From NCBI GenBank assembly GCA_003447595.1, contig DLYT01000039.1, positions 6,892 to 29,792 of the forward strand: a stretch of DNA of 22,901 nucleotides, in the 5' to 3' direction. This DNA comes from Porphyromonadaceae bacterium (GTDB lineage: Bacteria > Bacteroidota > Bacteroidia > Bacteroidales > CAMTPD01). The translations under genes and the position numbers were made by a program. This document shows, piece by piece, positions 14,359 through 20,026 of this stretch (the stretch's first letter is position 1; each line of letters begins with the position of its first letter). The notes under the pieces were generated by a model. The model made no database searches. It saw only the letters and a program-made list of their open reading frames with translations, and had not been told where the DNA came from.

Positions 14359-16051
14359 TTTTGCTTGCCTGAGCTGGCTTCGCCGTTTCTACCGGAGCCG
14401 AAAGTGTTTTCTCGTACAATGCTTGGTTTGACAAAACTTCAAGTGCTTTTTGTAGTTCATCGTCGATCTTCAACGATTGAATCATTTCTCCCTTTTGGAA
14501 GTAATAACGTTTCGCAATCTCTAATGAAATTAGCTGCTTGATTTGATCTTTGAACTTATCAAGGTCGCGATCGAGATTTGGTTGAAGCTTCTCTTCGAGT
14601 GCTTTAAACTCTGGTGAAGCGATATCCATGTAACCTTCGATATCTGCAATCTCTTTCAAGTTCTTCAATGCTTTCTCGCTCTGACGATCATATGAGAAAT
14701 TGCGACCTTTCATGAATTGTTTAAATCCTTCGTAGTCTTCGTCTGTAAAAACAAACTCTTCGATCGGCGCAATTTGCTTACGCTTGCTAGTCCAGTCGTT
14801 TACAAAGTCGAAGATTTCATTATTCATCACCAAATAGTACGAAATGGTAGGTTGCTTTGGCGACTCTACTTTAAAGTCTGGAACAATACCTCCGCCATCG
14901 CGCACTGGTCTGCCTGCCGCCGTATGGAATACGGTAGTCAAGCTATCCGGTACTTTCGATACGCTTCCGTCTGGATTACGATGCGAGTAGTCGATTGCTT
15001 GTATACAACGTCCGCTCGGGATATAATACTTCGAGATTGTAACCTTAAGACTTCCGTTGTATGGCAAATCACGTGTGGATTGCACCAAGCCTTTACCAAA
15101 GGTACGATCTCCCACAATTACCGCACGATCTAAATCTTGTAGCGCTCCCGATACAATTTCGGATGCGGATGCAGATCCGTTGCTTGTCAATACAACCAAT
15201 GGCATTACCGTATCCACCGGCTCTTGCGTTGTACGATAGGTACGGTCCCATTGTTTTAGTTTTCCTTTGGTACTCAACACAACCTGATCTTTGGGAACAA
15301 ACATGTTTAGTATCTGGATTGCTTCTTCTAGTGAACCGCCGCCGTTGCCACGCAAATCAAGAATAAGCGAGCTTACTTTCTTGTTGTTTTTGAGATCCAA
15401 CAGTGCTTTGCGTACTTCGTTACTACACTTATCGGTAAAGCCTGACAAATAGATATAACCTACGCTATCATTATTGAACGTACCATAGTAAGTTACCGGA
15501 TTAATCTCGATAAGTTTACGCATGATCTCTACTTCGCGAGGTTTCTTTTCGCCGTAAGGCAAGTATTTGATCTTTACTTTGGTATTGGGCTGACCTTTGA
15601 GCTTTGCGCTCACTTGATCGACAGTAGTATTTGAAACGTCTTCACCGTTGATCGTAAGCAGTACATCTCCAGCCTTGAGTCCGGCTAATGCTGCGGGCAT
15701 CCCTTCATACGGCTCGTTGATCATAACCTTACCGTCTTTTGCCGTAATGATAGCACCCACACCAGCATATTCTCCGGTAGTCATCAGTTTAAACTGCTCC
15801 ATCTCTTCCTCCGGAATATACTCGGTATAAGGATCAAGTCCCTTTAGCATGCCATCGATACCACGCTTTACCGTTGCGTTTACATCGATCGAATCGACAT
15901 AAAACATCTCGGCTTCTTTTACAATCGAATTGAAGATTTCAAGATTCTTACTGACATCGAATTGATTCACCTCCTGTGCTTTGACAGTGGTGAACATCGA
16001 CAAAAAAGTAAATGCCGCAACGTAGGCAATAGTTCCTTTTCGTATATTCAT
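14342..16051 (-). CDS. S41-family C-terminal processing peptidase (CtpA/Prc-like)
   Basis: A 569-residue exported serine protease that trims C-termini of envelope proteins. Signal peptide 1-25 (cleavage at VKA-Q). A PDZ domain (about 92-178, with GEYAGVGAIIT and GLKAGDVLLTING) is followed by the S41 core: LILDLRGNGGGSLEEA (229-244), TSNGSASASEIVSGAL (289-304) with catalytic Ser295, and GDRTFGKGLVQ (314-324) with Lys320. The Ser-Lys distance of 25 residues equals that of plant D1 protease (Ser372/Lys397) and CtpB (Ser309/Lys334), which supports an active dyad. A charged helical tail (about 430-545) and a Pro/Ala/Lys-rich end complete it. It follows the sugar kinase gene by 55 bp on the same strand and probably shares its transcript. 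Substrates are not inferable. Confidence 0.93.
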   Translation of the reverse strand: MNIRKGTIAYVAAFTFLSMFTTVKAQEVNQFDVSKNLEIFNSIVKEAEMFYVDSIDVNATVKRGIDGMLKGLDPYTEYIPEEEMEQFKLMTTGEYAGVGAIITAKDGKVMINEPYEGMPAALAGLKAGDVLLTINGEDVSNTTVDQVSAKLKGQPNTKVKIKYLPYGEKKPREVEIMRKLIEINPVTYYGTFNNDSVGYIYLSGFTDKCSNEVRKALLDLKNNKKVSSLILDLRGNGGGSLEEAIQILNMFVPKDQVVLSTKGKLKQWDRTYRTTQEPVDTVMPLVVLTSNGSASASEIVSGALQDLDRAVIVGDRTFGKGLVQSTRDLPYNGSLKVTISKYYIPSGRCIQAIDYSHRNPDGSVSKVPDSLTTVFHTAAGRPVRDGGGIVPDFKVESPKQPTISYYLVMNNEIFDFVNDWTSKRKQIAPIEEFVFTDEDYEGFKQFMKGRNFSYDRQSEKALKNLKEIADIEGYMDIASPEFKALEEKLQPNLDRDLDKFKDQIKQLISLEIAKRYYFQKGEMIQSLKIDDELQKALEVLSNQALYEKTLSAPVETAKPAQASKTTEKK

Positions 16052-16106
16052 AATGATGTGTTCAACTTAGGTTATAATGCAATAAATGTATAGATTTATC
16101 TACCTG

Positions 16107-17084
16107 TTAACCTAATATCTCGTTAACTTTTAACTTTATTTGTTCCCACTCAGACTCCGGAATCTCAGGCCCTACTTGAGCGATTACAGTTCCACCAAGT
16201 AGTGATCCCAACTCCCCACAAGCTTTCATTTCGGCTTGTTGCGTAAGTCCGTAAAGGAAACCTGCCGCAAAGCAATCGCCCGCGCCGGTGGTATCGATTG
16301 GAGCACCTCCGTAAGCTTCTACATGCGTTACTTCTCCATTTTGCGAAATATAGGCGCCTTTTGCTCCTACCTTCACTACGGCGATATCTACCATTTGCGC
16401 AATTTCGTGCAGTGCTTCTACCGGAGCTTTACCTGTAAAGGCTGCCGCTTCGTCTTCATTGGCAAACAAAATATCTACGTATTCCGGGATTACTTCAAGT
16501 AGTGTAGCTTTGTTGTCTTCTACTACATTGAAGCTGGCCAAGTCGAGTGCTACTTTCAAGCCCAAACGCTTTGCATCTTTCAATACGCCACGGAACAACT
16601 CGTCGTTGATGATTAAGTAACCTTCGATATATACGGTGTCGTATTGAGAAAGGATATCTTCTGTGATATCTTGATATACCAGCTCGGCAGCCGGGCCTAG
16701 ATAGGTTCCCATCGTACGTTCGCCATCGGTACTGATCAATACGGTTGAGATGCCACTGTCGGTATCTTTACGTAACAAGTGCGACACGGCTCCTTTTTTG
16801 ATTAATTGCTCTTCATAAAAGTCGCCATACGTATCGGTTCCGATCTTTCCAAGGTAACCAACAGGTGCGCCAAGTGTGGCCATCGCACGAATTGTATTGG
16901 CCGAAGAGCCCCCCGGAATCATTGAAATCGGTAGATTTTCTACCTTCGAACGGATCTCGAGCATCTTTTCTCGGTCTATCAACACCATTGCGTTCTTTAA
17001 AAGCCCAACCTCGCCCAAAAGCTCATCTCCTGATAATCTGACTAATACATCCAATAGAGGATTTCCTAAACCAATTGTCTTCAT
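16107..17084 (-). CDS. PfkB-family carbohydrate/nucleoside kinase (adenosine-kinase-like)
   Basis: A 325-residue ribokinase-fold kinase that transfers phosphate from ATP to a sugar or nucleoside hydroxyl. It shows the N-terminal substrate motif with GNPLLDVLV (7-15), the PfkB signature 1 region GGSSANTIRAMATLG (58-72) and signature 2 DTTGAGDCFAAGFLYG (264-279) with catalytic base Asp270; NEDEA (209-213) fits the Mg-ATP site. The GGSSANT form and overall pattern resemble proteins labelled adenosine kinase in Bacteroidetes, but the substrate is not certain. The frame extends upstream to 17165, yet the start at 17084 (MKTIGLGNP) is chosen because the promoter element lies at 17105-17112 and the upstream residues are unlike the family. 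It is the first gene of a pair with the S41 protease and is divergent from the tRNA cluster. Confidence 0.9.
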   Translation of the reverse strand: MKTIGLGNPLLDVLVRLSGDELLGEVGLLKNAMVLIDREKMLEIRSKVENLPISMIPGGSSANTIRAMATLGAPVGYLGKIGTDTYGDFYEEQLIKKGAVSHLLRKDTDSGISTVLISTDGERTMGTYLGPAAELVYQDITEDILSQYDTVYIEGYLIINDELFRGVLKDAKRLGLKVALDLASFNVVEDNKATLLEVIPEYVDILFANEDEAAAFTGKAPVEALHEIAQMVDIAVVKVGAKGAYISQNGEVTHVEAYGGAPIDTTGAGDCFAAGFLYGLTQQAEMKACGELGSLLGGTVIAQVGPEIPESEWEQIKLKVNEILG

Positions 17085-17104
17085 TTTTTTTGAAAATTTT
17101 CCTG

Positions 17105-17112
17105 CAAATATA
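17105..17112 (-). promoter_or_regulatory. -7 promoter element for the PfkB kinase gene
   Basis: On the minus strand this is TATATTTG, a match to TAnnTTTG. Transcription would begin near 17098, leaving a leader of about 14 nt before the ATG at 17084. It directly abuts the -33 element of the divergent tRNA promoter. Confidence 0.55.
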
Positions 17113-17143
17113 TTGCATATTCCAGAAACATGCACTACCTTTG
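17113..17143 (+). promoter_or_regulatory. Full Bacteroides-type promoter for the tRNA-Asn cluster
   Basis: TTG (17113-17115), a 20-bp spacer, then TACCTTTG (17136-17143), matching both halves of the Bacteroides primary sigma consensus. The first tRNA begins about 20 bp after the predicted start site. Confidence 0.72.
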
Positions 17144-17169
17144 CAGTGCAAAATAAGAAAAGCAAACAC

Positions 17170-17243
17170 TCTTCAGTAGCTCAGTTGGTTAGAGCATCTG
17201 ACTGTTAATCAGAGGGTCGCTGGTTCGAGCCCAGCCTGAAGAG
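17170..17243 (+). tRNA. tRNA-Asn (anticodon GTT), copy 1
   Basis: A 74-base cloverleaf: acceptor TCTTCAG pairs with CTGAAGA, D-stem GCTC/GAGC, anticodon stem TCTGA/TCAGA with loop CTGTTAA (anticodon GTT), variable loop GGGTC, T-stem GCTGG/CCAGC with loop TTCGAGC, and discriminator G73 as expected for tRNA-Asn. CCA is not encoded. First of three tandem copies. Confidence 0.97.
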
Positions 17244-17270
17244 CTTCTTTTACTTATTAAAGCGAAACAC

Positions 17271-17344
17271 TCTTCAGTAGCTCAGTTGGTTAGAGCATCT
17301 GACTGTTAATCAGAGGGTCGCTGGTTCGAGCCCAGCCTGAAGAG
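17271..17344 (+). tRNA. tRNA-Asn (anticodon GTT), copy 2
   Basis: Identical in sequence to copy 1 across all 74 bases, including discriminator G73 and lack of encoded CCA. It lies 27 bp after copy 1 and shares six bases of 5' flank (AAACAC, 17265-17270) with it, consistent with recent duplication or gene conversion. Confidence 0.97.
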
Positions 17345-17370
17345 CAATATCGAAAACAAATAACACAAAT

Positions 17371-17444
17371 TCTTTAGTAGCTCAGTTGGTTAGAGCATCT
17401 GACTGTTAATCAGAGGGTCGCTGGTTCGAGTCCAGCCTGAAGAG
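17371..17444 (+). tRNA. tRNA-Asn (anticodon GTT), copy 3
   Basis: Same cloverleaf and anticodon as the two upstream copies. It differs at two places: the acceptor 5' strand is TCTTTAG, giving a G-U pair in place of a C-G pair, and the T-loop ends in T instead of C (TTCGAGT). Both changes keep the fold. It lies 26 bp after copy 2. Confidence 0.96.
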
Positions 17445-17449
17445 CATTA

Positions 17450-17477
17450 AAAAGAGATCTTACGATCTCTTTTTTTT
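17450..17477 (+). terminator. Terminator of the tRNA-Asn cluster
   Basis: A perfect 10-bp stem (17450-17459 with 17464-17473), TTAC loop and a run of eight Ts (17470-17477), six bases after the third tRNA. Confidence 0.92.
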
Positions 17478-17587
17478 GTTTATATACCTTTCGTTTTGCA
17501 TCTCCGTTTGCAAAACTTTTTCAGTTATCCCACTCCTATTCACTATTCTTTACTCACTACGAACATTCTACATCGATGTAAATGTAT

Positions 17588-17595
17588 TATCTTTG
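17588..17595 (+). promoter_or_regulatory. -7 promoter element for trmB
   Basis: TATCTTTG matches TAnnTTTG; TTC at 17566-17568, 19 bp upstream, is only a weak -33 candidate. The predicted transcript start near 17602 lies inside the longer open frame, supporting the GTG start at 17638. Confidence 0.58.
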
Positions 17596-17637
17596 CATAG
17601 AAACAGATTATTACAAAGCATTATAAACTTCCAAACA

Positions 17638-18414
17638 GTGGGAAAGAATAAGTTACAGAAATTTGATGACATGTCGGGATACCCGCACGTATTCCAATAT
17701 CCTTTTGCCGTATTGAAAGAAAAAGGTTTCGACTTGAAAGGACACTGGAATGAGCGTTTTTTCAAAAACGACAATCCGATCGTCCTTGAACTTGGATGTG
17801 GAAAAGGTGAGTATACCGTAGGACTGGGAAAAATGTTTCCGGACAAAAACTTTATCGGTATCGATATCAAAGGTGCTCGTATGTGGTCGGGGGCTAAAGA
17901 ATCGCTCGATAGCGGAATGACGAATGTTGCTTTCCTACGTACGCACATCGAACTTATCGCAAATTTCTTTGCGCCGGGTGAGGTTTCTGAAATCTGGATT
18001 ACTTTCCCTGATCCGCAGATGAAAAAGACAACAAAACGTCTTACTTCTACTCGCTTCATGAAGTTGTACCGCGAATTGCTTTCGAAAGACGGTATCATTC
18101 ACCTAAAGAGTGACAGCGGATTTATGTTTACTTATACTTGCGAAATGGTGAAGGCGAATAAGTATCCGGTACTTGTACAAACCGACGACTTGTATCACTC
18201 GGGACTTGCCAACGATATCCTTTCGATCCGTACTTATTACGAACAACAATGGCTCGACCGTGGAATCAATATCAAATACATCAAGTTTGTATGTGAAGAA
18301 CGCGACGAACTAATAGAACCGGATATTGAAATCGAATACGACGAATACCGAAGCTTCAACAGAAGCAGAAGAAGTCAGCTCGCATCGCAAAAACCCAAGA
18401 AAGACGAACAATAA
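17638..18414 (+). CDS. trmB: tRNA (guanine-46-N7)-methyltransferase TrmB
   Basis: A 258-residue SAM-dependent enzyme that puts the m7G mark on G46 in the tRNA variable loop. It begins with GTG (17638): the residues that follow (GKNKLQKF...YPHVFQYPF) are the normal Bacteroidetes TrmB N-terminus, while the open frame further upstream (to 17476) is hydrophobic, unlike the family, and contains the promoter. Motifs: SAM-binding LELGCGKGEYTVGLGKMFP (50-68), FIGIDIKGARMWSGA (72-86) and IWITFPDPQMKKTTKRLT (119-136). The last is the catalytic FPDPxxKK region, with Gln-Met replacing the Trp-Pro seen in proteobacterial enzymes. It sits directly after three tRNA-Asn genes whose variable loop GGGTC includes G46, so they are likely substrates. 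A charged Arg/Lys/Ser tail ends the protein. Confidence 0.95.
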   Translation: MGKNKLQKFDDMSGYPHVFQYPFAVLKEKGFDLKGHWNERFFKNDNPIVLELGCGKGEYTVGLGKMFPDKNFIGIDIKGARMWSGAKESLDSGMTNVAFLRTHIELIANFFAPGEVSEIWITFPDPQMKKTTKRLTSTRFMKLYRELLSKDGIIHLKSDSGFMFTYTCEMVKANKYPVLVQTDDLYHSGLANDILSIRTYYEQQWLDRGINIKYIKFVCEERDELIEPDIEIEYDEYRSFNRSRRSQLASQKPKKDEQ

Positions 18415-18428
18415 TACAATTATAAACT

Positions 18429-18465
18429 ATGCAGTAATCTGACTTCGGGTTACTGCATTTTGTTT
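18429..18465 (+). terminator. Terminator-like hairpin between trmB and mrp
   Basis: A 9-bp stem (18429-18437 with 18450-18458) followed by a T-rich tail (TTTTGTTTT), 15 bp after the trmB stop. It may reduce rather than stop read-through into mrp, whose start is only 28 bp downstream of the stem; no separate TAnnTTTG promoter was found for mrp. Confidence 0.65.
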
Positions 18466-18485
18466 TCATATAAAATCTAAATAAT

Positions 18486-19604
18486 ATGGCTCTCTATCCT
18501 AATTTAATATTGGAAGCTCTTGCAAAGGTACGCTATCCGGGCACCGGCCAAGATCTTGTCTCTTCCGGAATGGTAGAGGATGATATGCGTATAGACGGAA
18601 ACAAGGTTACGTTTTCTCTTATTTTCGAGAAACCGAACGATCCGTTTATTAAATCAGTGGTTAAGGCTGCCGAAACAGCTATTTTAAAATACGCCGGCGA
18701 AGACATCGAAATCAAAGGCAATATCAACGTGAAGGCAAAACAGGCTCCGCGTCCCGAACCGGACAAGCTGTTACCTCAGGTAAAAAACATCATCGCGGTA
18801 TCTTCCGGTAAAGGTGGTGTAGGAAAGAGTACAGTTGCGGCAAATCTTGCAGTGGCTCTTGCCAAACTTGGCTACAAGGTTGGTCTGCTCGATGCGGATA
18901 TCTTTGGCCCGTCGATGCCTAAAATGTTTAACTTGGAAGAGGCTCGCCCACACCTTGAGAACGTAAACGGCCGCGACTTAATCATTCCTGCCGAAAACTA
19001 CGGGGTAAAGGTTTTGTCGATCGGATTCTTCGTTAACAAAGAAGATGCAGTACTTTGGCGCGGAAGCATGGCTTGCAACGCCTTGAAGCAACTGATTGCC
19101 GATGCCAACTGGGGTGATCTGGATTTCTTCCTGATTGACCTTCCTCCGGGCACAAGTGACATTCACCTTACGCTTGTACAAACATTGGCTATTACCGGCG
19201 CGGTGGTAGTTAGTACTCCTCAAGACGTAGCTCTTGCCGATGCCCGCAAAGGGATCAGCATGTTTATGGGTGAGAAAGTAAACGTTCCTGTTTTGGGGTT
19301 GGTTGAAAATATGGCTTGGTTTACTCCGGCCGAACTTCCGGAAAACAAATATTACATCTTCGGAAAAGAAGGTTGTAAACGTCTTGCCGAAGAACTTCAA
19401 GTTCCACTTCTAGGTCAAATTCCGATCGTACAAAGTATCTGCGAAGGTGGCGACAACGGTGCGCCTGTAGCCTTGAATGATGAAACGATTACCGGATCTG
19501 CATTCCGCAATCTTGCCGAAGAAGTAGTGCATCAGCTTGAAGTGCGCAATGCTACGCAAGCTCCTACACAACGTGTAGTGGTGACCTCTGGCAAAAAGCA
19601 TTAA
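18486..19604 (+). CDS. mrp: Mrp/ApbC/NBP35-family P-loop ATPase (Fe-S cluster carrier type)
   Basis: A 372-residue cytoplasmic protein: an N-terminal MIP18/DUF59 domain (about 5-85) followed by a MinD-like P-loop NTPase. Motifs: deviant Walker A SSGKGGVGKST (106-116), LLDADIFGPSMPKMF (134-148), Walker B region FFLIDLPPGTSDIHLTL (214-230) and the VENMAWFTP segment (273-281). Mrp/ApbC proteins carry and transfer Fe-S clusters. The usual CxxC cluster-binding pair, which follows VENM in ApbC, is absent: the segment reads VENMAWFTPAELPENKYYIF and the protein's only Cys are 197, 297 and 319. This form appears typical of Bacteroidetes (from memory), so the gene is not broken, but how it holds a cluster is unclear. 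It is on the same strand as trmB, 71 bp after it. Confidence 0.93.
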   Translation: MALYPNLILEALAKVRYPGTGQDLVSSGMVEDDMRIDGNKVTFSLIFEKPNDPFIKSVVKAAETAILKYAGEDIEIKGNINVKAKQAPRPEPDKLLPQVKNIIAVSSGKGGVGKSTVAANLAVALAKLGYKVGLLDADIFGPSMPKMFNLEEARPHLENVNGRDLIIPAENYGVKVLSIGFFVNKEDAVLWRGSMACNALKQLIADANWGDLDFFLIDLPPGTSDIHLTLVQTLAITGAVVVSTPQDVALADARKGISMFMGEKVNVPVLGLVENMAWFTPAELPENKYYIFGKEGCKRLAEELQVPLLGQIPIVQSICEGGDNGAPVALNDETITGSAFRNLAEEVVHQLEVRNATQAPTQRVVVTSGKKH

Positions 19605-19696
19605 TCCACCTTGCCTCTTTTGCAAAATATTAGCAAATACATATTATATGATGATTGACAAGATCGGTTGTATAAACCGATACTTTCTATAAAACA

Positions 19697-19747
19697 AAAA
19701 ACCTCTTTGCTTTATTCGGCACCGCCCGAAATTGCAAAGAGGTTTTT
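19697..19747. terminator. Strong terminator after mrp
   Basis: A 14-bp perfect outer stem (19697-19710 with 19734-19747) enclosing a second small stem (TTCGG/CCGAA). The A-rich left arm and T-rich right arm mean it can act on either strand; its position 92 bp after the mrp stop suggests it ends that transcript. Confidence 0.85.
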
Positions 19748-19947
19748 AATTTGTGTAAGTCGAAACCATAGAAAACAATTCGACCCTTTTTTGTTTAGTT
19801 AGATAGATTGGCTTCATTGATGTGAATATTTGTAGTACTTGGAATTCTCGTTTATCAAATCTATCTGCCTCAAAAATAAAACACTTAGAGCAGAAATACC
19901 AATCACAATTTGTTATGCCTGATAACTAAAAGTTATTTAAAATAAAG

Positions 19948-19994
19948 AAAGGTATCTTTCCGTTTGCATAATCAGCATTCGAAAAGATACCTTT
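19948..19994 (-). terminator. Terminator of the lptD-like gene
   Basis: A 13-14-bp stem (19948-19961 with 19981-19994, one mismatch) with a 19-base loop, about 30 bp beyond the stop at 20027. On the minus strand it is followed by CTTTATTTT. Confidence 0.78.
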
Positions 19995-20026
19995 TAATCT
20001 ATAAGGAATCCACAAATAGGGATGGT

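Larger units (their letters stand above)
19605..20026. other. Gene-free stretch between convergent mrp and lptD-like genes
   Basis: About 420 bases with no convincing gene. It holds three hairpins: a small one at 19663-19681 (7-bp stem), the strong terminator at 19697-19747 for mrp, and the minus-strand terminator at 19948-19994 for the lptD-like gene. The middle part (19750-19940) shows only a weak 6-bp stem (19759-19784) before a T run. Confidence 0.6.

Noticed and set aside
17085..17165. N-terminal extension of the PfkB kinase
   Set aside because: The extra 27 codons overlap the kinase promoter element and the divergent tRNA promoter, and do not resemble the kinase family.
17170..17444. 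tRNA cluster as an integration site of a mobile element
   Set aside because: No integrase gene, no partial tRNA repeat elsewhere in the window; downstream genes are housekeeping.
17568..18098. Minus-strand frame of about 176 codons opposite trmB
   Set aside because: It is the antisense of a clear TrmB coding region and has no family features of its own.
19759..19792. Second terminator after mrp
   Set aside because: Only six base pairs with a 14-base loop; too weak beside the 14-bp stem just upstream.
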